Assembly: GCA_036924285.1 (NCBI GenBank)
Contig: JAYKYS010000011.1
Location: forward strand, 868,001 to 932,000
Direction: 5' to 3'
DNA from: Asterella californica
Taxonomy: Eukaryota; Streptophyta; Marchantiopsida; Marchantiales; Aytoniaceae
Length of the DNA stretch: 64,000 bases
Made by a program: the position numbers and the translations under genes
Part shown: piece after piece, positions 1-10,800 of the stretch
How the letters are laid out: each line of letters starts with the position of its first letter
Position numbering within the stretch: position 1 is the stretch's first letter
Notes under the pieces: model-generated
What the model was told of the DNA's origin: nothing
The model's database searches: none
The model's input: only the letters and a program-made list of their open reading frames with translations

Positions 1-883
1 TCGGGGGTTGTGTTTTGGGAGAAATTGAGACGCAAGAGGCAGGTTTGGAGTTTTCAGTTACCTGTGAAGGGGAGTTGGACCGTTCGGGCCGTTCCGGAGT
101 CCAAACTTGCTGTCCTTGGATCCAACGGGATCAGAACACCGAGTTCTACAAGAAATTGAAGACGATACCAGTTTTCATCGGACGGTTTGGAAAATCGGAG
201 TGAAATTGGCTCGCAGGGAAGCGCTTACATCAGATTTTCGTTCACCTGCAACCTAAGGTTGGGCTGTTCTTCGCGATCGGTGAGCCAAGCTCTTCGTTCT
301 TGGTGCCTACGCAATCAGGGAGTCTTCATCTACTCATAGGAGAAGACCGTGTGTGAATTGGATTGTTGGTTTGAGTGTGGTGAGCAAGTTTGAGCCGCAG
401 GGAGCCGATTTACGTCAGTTTTTTGCAACCTGCGACCAAATTTCTCGAGTGGTTTTTTCAAGGAGAACTCCAAACGACTTGTTTGGAGTCTCGTTGGGTT
501 CAGGGTAGCTAGATCTATCTGCCAGGGAAGACAGATATCAGTTTAGACGATCCGTTTGTGCGTGGTGTGCGGTTTTAAGCCGCAGGGAGCAATTTTTGAA
601 GGTTCGGTCACCTGCGACCAAAAATCGGTGATATCTCGGCTATCAAGAGTAGGATCTGAAAGTTTCTTGAGTTAACGGAGTCAGCGGAGGAGACCCTATC
701 GACATCTGAAGTCCGTTCAGCGAAAGGAGGAAGTCCACAGATAGGTCTTTTTCGGTTTCTTCGCTACGGGTTTTGCTCTTTTGAGTTCGTTAGAGTTCTG
801 GTTGGTTGTATACAGCTTGTGGTAGCTAGCTTTAGCTAAGAGCTTATACATGGATGTGGTTTGGACTTGGGTTTGGATCGCGT
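1..883 (+). repeat. Family-1 LTR (5' LTR of element 1), left portion
   Basis: This is the left part of a type-A family-1 LTR; it starts before the window. It matches 6460-7340 of the 3' LTR at 5635-7668. It is broken after 883 by a reverse-oriented solo LTR and resumes at 2908. The several small open frames here are non-coding LTR sequence that recurs in every copy. Confidence 0.9.
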
Positions 884-2907
884 TGTCGCGTCGGACGTTT
901 TGCGTGTGAAGGATGTCCAGGAAAACGCGAGGTTCCTGGCTGTGGAGATGTTGTGTGCTGAAACAGAGACGAGACAGAGAAGAACAACCACGAAAAAGAA
1001 TGCTGCTCTATATACACTCCAAATGTATGTACACTGCCGTTTCTTTCTCCTAACAGCACAAAACTGAAGAACAGACCAGAGCAGTCTGTAACCTACTTCA
1101 GAAGCCCTAAAACAAACCCCTGAAACGCAACCCTAGTCTGAAATCGCCAAAGCGTAGCTCAAAGCAAGAGGAACTTCTCTTTGCTAACAACGAGAGCCAC
1201 AACAATATCATGCGATCCAAACCCAAGTCCAAACCACATCCACACACTAGCTCTTGGCTAAAGCTAGCTACCACAAGCCATACACAACCAACTAAGTCCT
1301 TAACGAACTCAAAAGGACGAAACCTGTAGTGAAGGAACTGAAAAAGACCTATCTGGGAACTTTCTCCTTTCGCCAAACGATCTTCAAATGTTGATATGGT
1401 CTCCTTCCTTGACTCCGTTGGCTCAAGAAACCTTCAGATCCGACTCCCGATAGTCGAGATATCACCGATTTTCGGTCGCAGGTGATCGAACCTTCAAAAA
1501 CTCCTCCCTGCGGCTTAAAACCGCTCACACCGCATAAACGGATCGTCCAAACTGATATCCGTCTTCGCTGGCAGATAGATCTAGCTACCCTGAACCCAAC
1601 GAGACTCCAAACAAGTCGTTTGGAGTTCCCCTTGCAAAACCAATCGAGAAATTTAGCCGCAGGTTGCAAAAAACTGACGTAAATCATCTCCCTGCGGCTC
1701 AAACTTGCTCACCACACTCAAACCAACAATCCAATTCACACACGGTCTTCTCCTATGAGTAGATGAAGACTCCCTGATCGCATAGGCACCAAGAACGAAG
1801 AGCTTGGCTCACCGATCGCGAAGAACAGCCCAACCTCAGATCGCAGGTGAACGAAAATCTGATGTAAGCGCTTCCCTGCGAGCCAATTTCACTCAGAACT
1901 TCCAAACCGTCCGATGAAAACTGGTATCGTCTTCAATTTCCTGTAGAACTCGGTGTTCTGATCCCGTTGGATCCAAGGACAGCAAGTTTGGACTCCGGAA
2001 CGGTCTGAACGGTCCAACTCTCCTTCACAGGTAACTGAAAACCTCAAATCTGCTTCCTGCGTCTCAATTTCCCTCAGTACACAACCCCCGATCCGTCTCT
2101 TCCCAAACCGTTTGAACCAGTGCGTAGCCTGCACAGATCTGAACCCAACGACGCCTTGCGCGCTTGCATTGGACTCCTAAATCTCCCGAACCGTCCGTTG
2201 ACAGGTCGCAGGTGCAAGCTAGCCCCTTAAGCAGCCCCCTTGTTACAATCTGTACGTACGGAGTTCAACCCTCAATAATAAGAAGCAGGCCCCTTGCGTC
2301 TTTGATATAACGCCTGAAGCCCTAAATACCCAGTCAGCAAGTAACCAGGAGCCTAGCTTGATTTTACCTTCTTTCGAATCGCATAACTTCTTCTCTGGAT
2401 GTCCAAACGAAGTAAACAAGATGCCCATGGAAAGTTGACAACGAGCTCTACCCATCCATGTGATGAAAGTGAAGATCCAAAGTTGCGCCAAAAGCCCGTA
2501 AGCTGGGGCCTAGCTTATTTTCTCCATCTTTCAAGTCCTGTAACTTCTTCACTATGCGTCCAAACGAAGTAGACAAAGTGCCTATGGAATGCTGACAAGG
2601 AGCTCTATCCACTGGTGCGATAAAAACGAAGATCCGAAGTGGTGCCAAAAACCCGTAAGCTGGGGCCTAGCTTATTTTCTCCATCTTTCGAGTCCTGTAA
2701 CTTTTCCACTAGGCGTCCAAACGAAGTAGACAAAGTGCCTATGGAAAGCTGACAAGGAGCTCTACCCATCTATGCGATGGAAATGGAGATCTGAAATTGT
2801 GCCAAAAACTCGTAAGCTAAGGCCTAGCTTGTCTTACCCATAAGTGTCTTTGGAGCGACAAAAGTCAAAATTTGATTTTCATGTAGGAGCCGGTCCACGA
2901 CACGACA
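884..2907 (-). mobile_element. Solo LTR of family 1, inserted antisense inside another LTR
   Basis: The sequence runs from TGTCGCGTCGG (884) to CCACGACACGACA (2907), the reverse complement of a complete family-1 LTR of 2,024 bp. It contains three 157-bp U3 repeat units. The host LTR reads ...GGATCGCGT before it and (C)CGTGATACT after it, whereas the intact sibling at 7340 reads GGATCGCGTGATACT. The insertion is therefore precise, with a 4-bp target duplication GCGT/CCGT carrying one mismatch. No internal region remains. The terminal variant (gacgcgaca) matches the LTR at 17145-19169. Confidence 0.9.
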
Positions 2908-3237
2908 CCGTGATACTACTGTGGCTCTGTTTGTTAGCAAAGAGAAGTTTCTCTTGCTTTGAGCTACGCTTCGGTGGTTTTGGGTCAAGGTTGTGATTCA
3001 GGGGTTTGTTTTAAGGGCTTTTGAAGCAAGTTACAGACTGCTCTGGTCTGGTTCTCAATTCTGTGCTCTTAGGAGAAAGAACCGGCAGTGTACATACATT
3101 TGGGAGTGGTATATATCGCAGCATTCGCTTTCATGGTTGTTTTTTCTCTGTCTTGTCTCTGTTTCAGCACACAATTTCTCCACAGCCAGGAACCTCGCGT
3201 TTTCCTGGACATCCTTCACGTAATATCCGACACGATA
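2908..3237 (+). repeat. Family-1 LTR (5' LTR of element 1), right portion with promoter
   Basis: This continues the LTR interrupted at 883 and ends at CGACACGATA. A TATA-like box (TATATA at 3110-3115) lies about 125 bp before the LTR end and recurs at the same place in the other LTRs (7540, 14479, 19041, 26940). The likely RNA start is just downstream, so U5 is short. Confidence 0.85.
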
Positions 3238-3240
3238 CGG

Positions 3241-3259
3241 TGGTGAACTCGACGTGAAG
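3241..3259 (+). other. Primer-binding site, element 1
   Basis: The sequence TGGTGAACTCGACGTGAAG begins 3 nt after the LTR. The same sequence follows the LTRs at 14611, 19174 (one change) and 47740. It starts with TGG as a tRNA-CCA complement should. The tRNA was not identified. Confidence 0.7.
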
Positions 3260-3409
3260 GTCCGGGGTGGAGATATTTGTGTGTCAGAACTGGACAGAAG
3301 AGATCAGCAATCATGAATGAGGATGAAGATGGGTTTGGTTGTTCGGGAGGATGCTGCGGACCTGGGATGATGGATATGTAGACGGTTGGGATCATGGGAG
3401 GATGGGAGG

Positions 3410-5008
3410 ATGGGACGAGCCATGATTATGGACGGGATGGACGGATCAGAGGGGTTACCAGGGGTGCAGTTGGATGCAGCAACTGCACGTTTGTTTCAAG
3501 CCTTCAACTTGTTTTTGCGACAAGAGCAACAGAACCAACAAAAGGAAGCTTTGGGGAAGAAGGCGCTTGGAAGGGTGATCGACAAGTTCGATCTATTTGA
3601 TGGAAGAGACATCTCAAAGTACTTGAGATGTTATAAGATAGAGATGGATTTGGATCGAGTACCGGAGAAGGAGATGATCGAGACGTTCGAACTCACTGCG
3701 GTGCCTGAGATAAGGGAGCATGTGAAAGGTCTAGCAAAGCGTTTTGGGAGAAACTGGGATACATTTTCACATACGCTGATGCAGAAGTATTTCTTGGGGA
3801 ACTCAGATCGAGTAACCAAGAAATCTTTTTTGGAATGGGTCAACCGATCCAGCAAAGGTTTGCAGCCTACAGAGCTGTTAGAGGAGTTTGAGAGACAATT
3901 CTCTCAACTACCTCGGGTGGACAAGCTAACCTTGGAGAGCTACAAGACGGAGCTGTTTCTTCAAGCTGCGGATGAACCATGGCAAGAACAGTTGGAGCTA
4001 CTTCTGGAGGATGGGGATGAAGAAGAAGGGTTAACAAGAAATTGGGAGGTTGTGCATGAAGCTGTTGAGCTTCTTGTCCGGAGACAGACAAAGGACAGGA
4101 TTACAAGGTTGACACCTGCAGCCATGACTACATCAGTTCGGATAGTATCTGAGGTTCAACCTCCAGTTGTGTTTGTAGAGGAGAAGGATCCAACCATCGA
4201 GGACCTACAGCAGAAGATGCAAGATCTACAAGCTAAGGTTACTAGGTTGGAGGATAAGAGATCGTCGATTGAGATGGAGCTTGTACCCAAACCAGCTTGG
4301 GTACATCACTGCCTGTGGTGTGATGGTACTGACCATCAACAAGACGATTGCATCGACTTTGCAGAGTCTTTGCAACGTGGGGTTATTTCTTGGGAGGATG
4401 GAAAGGTAGCATTCACAAGTACGGGTACTCTCCTTCAAACCAACGTTGGTAAAGGAGGGATGAAGAAGTTTGTGGATGATTATCTTGCGGCACATGCAGT
4501 TGTAGCTATCGAAGCTACAAGTTATGGTGCTAAGGTGGAGGAGATTGAACATGATCTCCATATGGATGATTTGGATGAGCATGTGGATCTATGTGAGCTC
4601 AGGTTGGATACTACATCTATGATGCAGAGCGAGAAGGAGGGACAAGAAGAGACTTCTTCAGGGAAGCAAGCTGGAGAGGATAAGGTTCAACAAGAAACTA
4701 TCTTTCTTGAACAAGCAATGGAGGATGATCCTTCACAACCGGAGGAGATGGTTGGGATGCAGACAGTGGACATGGTTAATCTGGTTGCAGACAAACAACA
4801 ACCAGATGCAGAGATGATGACGATGGATGTGAAGGGAGGTTGGGAGGAGCACATTCGAGATGCACAGGTTGGGTTCCTATCACGGGAGGTCTTGGGTGCG
4901 ACTACAGGAGAAGTCCATGATGTCAACATTGACATCATCAAGGACGAACGACCTGCTGAGGGTGACGGAGAATGGATGGATGCTTTCGAGGCTACGGGTA
5001 TAGGATGA
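3410..5008 (+). CDS. Gag polyprotein of a gag-only family-1 retrotransposon (element 1)
   Basis: An intact 532-codon Gag reading frame. I chose the ATG at 3410 because the start MGRAM is shared by the three sibling copies; an upstream open stretch has only non-ATG starts. The N-terminal half is a helical Gag core (retrotransposon-gag type, with IREHVKGLAKRFGRNW-like segments). A coiled-coil stretch (EDLQQKMQDLQAKVTRLED) precedes a zinc knuckle CLWCDGTDHQQDDC with CX2CX4HX4C spacing. An acidic C-terminus follows. No protease or polymerase follows: the frame ends 0.6 kb before the polypurine tract. The intact frame suggests it was recently functional and would supply capsid, with pol activities coming from an autonomous relative. 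Confidence 0.85.
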   Translation: MGRAMIMDGMDGSEGLPGVQLDAATARLFQAFNLFLRQEQQNQQKEALGKKALGRVIDKFDLFDGRDISKYLRCYKIEMDLDRVPEKEMIETFELTAVPEIREHVKGLAKRFGRNWDTFSHTLMQKYFLGNSDRVTKKSFLEWVNRSSKGLQPTELLEEFERQFSQLPRVDKLTLESYKTELFLQAADEPWQEQLELLLEDGDEEEGLTRNWEVVHEAVELLVRRQTKDRITRLTPAAMTTSVRIVSEVQPPVVFVEEKDPTIEDLQQKMQDLQAKVTRLEDKRSSIEMELVPKPAWVHHCLWCDGTDHQQDDCIDFAESLQRGVISWEDGKVAFTSTGTLLQTNVGKGGMKKFVDDYLAAHAVVAIEATSYGAKVEEIEHDLHMDDLDEHVDLCELRLDTTSMMQSEKEGQEETSSGKQAGEDKVQQETIFLEQAMEDDPSQPEEMVGMQTVDMVNLVADKQQPDAEMMTMDVKGGWEEHIRDAQVGFLSREVLGATTGEVHDVNIDIIKDERPAEGDGEWMDAFEATGIG

Positions 5009-5634
5009 TGGGTAAGGATGGCTTACAGGGGAGAAGCCATTGCTGAAGATGATTTGTGTTGAGAGAATGATGTTTGTAAGGGTTTCAAAAGAAGGATCAG
5101 GGAGGATGATGGTTGAGGAAGATATCATTGTGGTTGCGTTTGAGGATTTTGGTTGCAACGGTGTGGTTATTTTTTTTCAGAAAAACAAAAAAGAAGAGAG
5201 GATTAGATACGATGACATGTACAGACTTGAGATTGAGGGTTACATTCAGGATACGGGGGATGATTGGCAGGATGGAGGATGTCTACTACGACACTAGGGT
5301 CACAAACCTCGACGGTGAGGTTCTACAGAGCGGATGAAAGATATTTCTATGATATGATGGGTTGTTCTTTCTATGTCTTCGCATATTGAAGATGTGTAGA
5401 TTTAGAGGGGGTGATTGGATGGGAGGTTCGAGATGAAAGTCAATGAGCATGGATCTAGGGAGGATCATGGCAGGGTAGCAACTTCAAGATGACGATCGAG
5501 TTGCGGACTTGAGGATGAGATTGATTGAGATGGGAGGGAGGATAACAAGATGGGAATGAATGTGCGTGCCGATCCACTCCTTGGTTGGTATCTCTGGTGC
5601 ATACCGGAGGATGCACAGGTTTGGAGGGGGTGGA
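5009..5634 (+). other. Tail of element 1 between gag and 3' LTR, with polypurine tracts
   Basis: About 0.6 kb without pol. A frame at 5040-5297 is partly conserved in element 2 (16607-16789) and may be a relic of the start of pol. The 3' polypurine tract (GGAGGGGGTGGA, 5623-5634) abuts the LTR. A near copy of the tract (TTTAGAGGGGGTG) lies about 220 bp upstream, near 5400, and is also present in element 2. Confidence 0.7.
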
Positions 5635-7668
5635 TGTCGTGTCGTGGACCGGCTCCTACCTGAAATTCAAACTTCGATGCTTGTCACTCCGAAGACACTT
5701 ATGGGTAAGACAAGCTAGGCCCTAGCTTACGAGTTTTTGGCACAATTTCAGATCTCCATTTCCATCGCATAGATGGGTAGAGCTCCTTGTCAGCTTTCCA
5801 TAGGCACTTCATCTACTTCGTTTGGACGCCTAGTGGAGAAGTTACAAGACTCGAAAGATGGAGAAAATAAGCTAGGTCCCATCTTACGGGTTTTTGGCAC
5901 CACTTCGGACCTTCGTTTTTATCGCACCAGTGGATAGAGCTCCTTGTCAGCTTTCCATAGGCACTTCATCTACTTCGTTTGGACGCCTAGTGGAGAAGTT
6001 ACAGGACTCGAAAGATGGAGAAAACAAGCTAGGCCCCAGCTTACGGGCTTTTGGCGCAACTTCCGATCTTCACTTTCATCACATGGATGGGTAGAGCTCG
6101 TTGTCAGCTTTCCATGGGCATCTTGTTTACTTCGTTTGGACATCCAGGGAAGAAGTTATGCGATTCGAAAGAAGGTAAAATCAAGCTAGGCTCCTAGTTA
6201 CTTGCTGACTGGGTATTCAGGGCTTCAAGCGTTATATCAAAGACGCAAGGGGCCTGCTTCTTATTATTCAGGAGATTCAGGAGAGAACTGTACGTACAGA
6301 GACTGTAGACAAGGGGGCAGCTTAGGGGCTAGCTTGCACCTGCGACCTGTCGGTGGACGGTTCAGGAGATTTAGGAGCCCAATGCAAGCGCGCAAGGCGT
6401 CGTTGGGTTCAGATCTGTGCAAGCTACGCACTGGTTCAAACGGTTTGAGAAGAGACGGATCGGAGGTTGTGTTCTGGGAGAAATTGAGACGCAAGAGGCA
6501 GATTTGGAGTTTTCAGTTACCTGTGAAGGGGAGTTGGACCGTTCGGGCCGTTCCGGAGTCCAAACTTGCTGTCCTTGGATCCAACGGGATCAGAACACCG
6601 AGTTCTACAGGAAATTGAAGACGATACCAGTTTTCATTGGACGGTTTGGAAAATCGGAGTGAAATTGGCTCGCAGGGAAGCGCTTACATCAGATTTTCGT
6701 TCACCTGCGACCTAAGGTTGGGCTGTTCTTCACGATCGGTGAGCCAATCTCTTCGTTCTTGGTGCCTACGCGATTAGGGAGTCTTCATCTACTCATAGGA
6801 GAAGACCGTGTGTGAATTGGATTGTTGGTTTGAGTGTGGTGAGCAAGTTTGAGCCGCAGGGAGCCGATTTACGTCAGTTTTTTGCAACCTGTGACCAAAT
6901 TTCTCGAGTGGTTTTGCAAGGGGAACTCCAAACGACTTGTTTGGAGTCTCGTTGGGTTCAGGGTAGCTAGATCTATCTGTCAGGGAAGACAGATATCAGT
7001 TTAGACGATCCGTTTGTGCGTGGTGTGCGGTTTTAAGCCGCAGGGAGCAATTTTTGAAGGTTCGGTCACCTGCGACCAAAAATCGGTGATATCTCGGCTA
7101 TCAAGAGTAGGATCTGAAAGTTTCTTGAGTTAACGGAGTCAGCGGAGGAGACCCTATCGACATCTGAAGTCCGTTCAGCGAAAGGAGGAAGTCCACAGAT
7201 AGGTCTTTTTCGGTTTCTTCGCTAAGGGTTTTGCTCTTTTGAGTTCGTTAGAGTTCTGGTTGGTTGTATACAACTTGTGGTAGCTAGCTTTAGCTAAGAG
7301 CTTATACATGGATGTGGTTTGGACTTGGGTTTGGATCGCGTGATACTGCTGTGGCTCTGTTTGTTAGCAAAGAGAAGTTTCTCTTGCTTTGAGCTACGCT
7401 TCGGTGGTTTTGGATCAAGGTTGTGATTCAGGGGTTTGTTTTAAGGGCTTTTGAAGCAGGTTACATACTGCTCTGGTCTGGTTCTCAATTCTGTGCTCTT
7501 AGGAGAAAGAACCGGCAGTGTACATACATTTGGGAGTGGTATATATCGCAGCATTCGCTTTCGTGGTTGTTTTTTTCTCTGTCTTGTCTCTGTTTCAGCA
7601 CACAATTTCTCCACAGCCAGGAACCTCGCGTTTTCATGGACATCCTTCACGCAATATCCGACACGATA
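5635..7668 (+). repeat. 3' LTR of element 1 (type A, 2,034 bp)
   Basis: Runs from TGTCGTGTCG to CGACACGATA. Three tandem units of about 157 bp start near 5711, 5868 and 6028. It has a TATA box at 7540-7545. It is closely similar to the split LTR at 1-883/2908-3237. Unrelated DNA follows at 7669. The target duplication cannot be checked because the left end lies outside the window. Confidence 0.92.
5711..6182 (+). repeat. 157-bp tandem repeats in U3 (3 units)
   Basis: Units begin with AAGCTAGGCCCCAGCTTACG and repeat every 155-160 bp. The same array has three units at 17221-17690 and (inverted) 2353-2830, two units at 12820-13133, 25281-25594 and 46137-46450, and one at 50057-50212. The small frames predicted in it are not conserved as proteins. 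Confidence 0.9.
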
Positions 7669-8058
7669 GCAGGTTGCTCGTTTCTAGACTATGCATTGCT
7701 TTCTTTTTCTGCGTCATCCTTGTTATCATTTTTGGGCTCTTTCTTGCCTCCGATGTTTCTTACATCTAGTTTTCTGTTAACGTTCCTTCCTTGCGGTTTT
7801 GCTTGTTTCGGATCTTTTCTTTGTCGCTTCTCGGATCGTCAACGGACATGGGTGTTGTTTTCTATTATTTCGTCTTCTCCTTCTGTTAGCGTCTGTCACA
7901 CATACCAGATGTTATTTTTCTGCCTCTCTTGTCTTCAGGTCTGTCGCCGTCTATTGCTCGATCAGTACGAGTCGTGGACTGCCTCGGACGACCTTCGGCT
8001 GCCCGCATGGAGAGACATCTGCTACATGTCGATGCTGTACGTACATTCGCTGCTATAC
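7669..8058 (+). other. Host segment left of element X, possibly part of the interrupted HUH-transposon region
   Basis: This stretch lies between element 1 and the family-X LTR. It has a good 3' splice-site context (pyrimidine tract ending TTGTCTTCAG near 7938), then an open frame that runs into the LTR. Its last 17 bp before TATAC (8037-8053, gtacgtacattcgctgc) reappear exactly at 30920-30936 beyond the family-X element, next to the HUH-protein relic. The two sides were therefore probably contiguous before insertion. No protein was recognised in it. Confidence 0.4.
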
Positions 8059-8599
8059 TGTAAACCCTCCGCGGTCTTATCGATCAACTACCCCCCTCCA
8101 TCTCTCAACCTCCACGATTGTCTTCGATGAATCTGCAAAAGTCGGGCATGTCTCTCACTCAGGGGTCACCTCTGATGGCTTTGATGGAAGCACACCATGA
8201 ACTTGAAGGGAAAAATGCTAAGTTCACTCATTCATACACCCACAAACTCATCAACTAAAAATCTTCATAAACTCATCAACTAAAATCCTTCATTCTAACG
8301 ACGTCTCTCAAGTTCTCACATGCTAAAAATATCCCACACTCTCTATGTGAAAACAAGGATGAGGAGCTCTTCTCGACTCCTCTATTTATACATTTTAGGT
8401 TTTTACTTTGGTATCCTCCGGTAACTCAGCCGTAACTACTTTTACCAAGTTTTACTAAAATATTACTTATGGTAAAAGCATTAAGCACATGGGCTTTTTA
8501 TCTTTTCACATGGGCTTATTCCTTCAAAGTCAACAACTTCTAGAAGGATTCTGGAATATTCCCAAGGAATCTCAAATTTTCACCCCTCCCTCTACACTA
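8059..8599 (-). repeat. 3' LTR of family-X Ty3/gypsy element
   Basis: On the minus strand it runs from (TAG)TGTAGAGGG to GGTTTACA, about 540 bp. It pairs with 30007-30569. The main difference is a 22-bp segment present only in the right copy, near 30295. No clear target duplication was found next to the LTR pair. The exact outer edge is uncertain by 4 bp because CTAG follows both copies. Confidence 0.9.
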
Positions 8600-10305
8600 G
8601 CCCTCTTGAATCTGATAGCATCATACAACATAACCCAATCTCCGACTTGAAAAGATTTTACCTCCCTCTTGCCCAACCGTTTGTCGTAACTCTTCTTTTG
8701 ATATGCCTGAGCTCGTTCCATCCGGATCATTGCTACTGCTCGGGTCTCTTCCAACTCCATGAGTTGCTCTCTTCTTGATCTGACCACGTCTTCTCCCCTC
8801 GACCTTTTCAACTTTCGTTGAATAGTTTGAAAAGTATCCAATTCGAATTGGATCGACAACTTGGACTCCACTCCATAACCAGTCGAAATGGAGAGTACCC
8901 AGTAGAAGTCTTTGTTGTCGTTCGGTACTCCCGTAAGATGGCATGTAGCCTCTTATCCCTAGTATGTTTCACAGTCTCAACCAGCATCTTTGACGAGCAT
9001 CATACAAAGTGTAAGATTGATCTTCTCCGCAAGACCATTAGCATTTGGTTTGTATGAGGTCGTTACTCGTGCCTTGATAGAAAAGTGTTGTAGCATAGCA
9101 GTAGTCATGCTCTCTACAAACTCTCCTCTTCTATCCGAGACCAATTCTAACGGACATCCAAATCTTGTGATAATCCTCTCCCATAGGAATCTATCGACTT
9201 CTGTTTCATTGGTCTCTCTCAAAGGTCTAGCCTCTACCCACTTGGTACAATAGTCAGTGGCGACTACAATGTATCTATTGCCTCGAGGTGTCTTATTAAG
9301 AGGACCTACAAAATCAATACCCTACTTCTCAAACGTCCATAATACTAGAATTAATCTTAACGGAGGTGTTCTAGTAGACTTTAGAGCAAATGCTTGACAT
9401 ACGTCACAAGTTTTGCAATAGTCTAAACACTCTTTGAAAATCCCTCTCCAGTGATAACCTGCATCCAAAATCTTGAAGGCTGTTATCTTACCAGCAAAGT
9501 GACCTCCGCAAACAGTTCCGTCGTGAAACTCGTGCATCAACTTGAATGCCTCATTCTGACCAACTGCTCTTCTTAGTAACCCATCTGCTCCTTGATGAAA
9601 CAGAATTCCCTCCACCATGGTGTAAGGTTTGCATCTCTTGATCAACGCGTTACGTTCTCGGGTATGCATACCTTTTGGAAAAGAGCCATCTGCAAGGAAA
9701 CTCCATATTTCCTTGTACTCGTCCGGTATCTCCTCAATGCTTGTGATGGTCATCAGATGTTCGTCTGGAAATGAATCATCAAATGGTTCTTCACACTCAT
9801 CATCATAAGCCCTCGACAAAAGATTAGCATTCGCATGCTTTTTCTCTGGTCTATCTTCGATCAGGTAATCGTATTCTGTTAGAAGGATCTTTCAACGAGC
9901 AATACGACTTTCGGCATTAGGCTTATTAAAGATATACTTTAAAGCCTTGTGATCTATGACTATGGAAAATTTTCCTCTTAGCAAGTAGTGTCGAAATTTC
10001 TTCAATCCAAAGATCACCGCTAATCCTTCTCGTTCAGTCACGGAGTAATTCTTCTCCGCTGGAACCATCTGCATACTAGCATAAGCTATAGGATGATCAT
10101 GCCCGTCTCCATCTAACTGACTTAACGTACATCCGATTGCTACATTGGAGGCATCCATATACAGAATAAATGCTTTACTCCACTCAAGTTTAGCAAGTAT
10201 AGGAGCTGTCACCAATGCCTTTTTCAGCTCCTCAAATGCTTCCTTTGCCTTCTGATCATGCACTATCAAGTCAAAATCAACTCCCTTCTTCATATACATA
10301 GTCAA

Positions 10306-10800
10306 AACTTTCCCAAAAATATAGAACTGATGATCTAGAGCGGCTCAAACACTCTTAGGCAACTCCATCCCTGTAGTGGCTAAACCGGCTAAGCAGCTAT
10401 GGAGAATCTTGTGATCCAGCACATTATGGTTCATCTGGCTAGAAAAGAATGGACATGGGTTCAACAGAACTACAGTATAAGAGAGTAGAATTCAAGCTGC
10501 AGTGTGGAAACGGATCCAGATGCAGCTAGAAGCAAGATGGAAGAAGTGCAGAAGGAAAATTAATTGACAATCCGTTGCAAAAGAAGTCACAAAAACCATG
10601 GCATCCTTCCATAAGTGAGGTACACATAACCTCGAGATAGAAGTTAGGGGCACCCAGTTATTTTCCCTTGCCAACCTGACTAGGAAAAGACTCCTCGTGA
10701 AACTACTGCACTATAGCTACACTGTTGACAAGTATTAGTGTGGTAACTTGAATAGTGTGGGTTATAAATTAGTGTGGTCTAAACTATTTATTATAAGAAG
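10306..10800. other. About 0.5-kb insertion in family-X pol between RT and RNase H
   Basis: The pol reading breaks after the RT thumb (YYRRFVFSFSNKAIA, near 10800) and resumes at TMYMKKGVDFD (10305). In relatives these are separated by only a few residues. The intervening DNA has no recognisable coding match. Its only internal feature is a few ACCACACTAA-type short repeats near 10730-10790. Its origin is unknown. Confidence 0.5.

Noticed and set aside
5711..6182. CRISPR-like array
   Set aside because: The 157-bp units are contiguous tandem repeats without spacers, inside eukaryotic LTRs.
5894..6662. Open frames of 60-140 codons within the LTRs (also at 12845, 13218, 25306, 25679, 46162)
   Set aside because: They recur because the LTRs recur; they overlap in several frames, change length between copies and show no domain. 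Non-coding LTR sequence.
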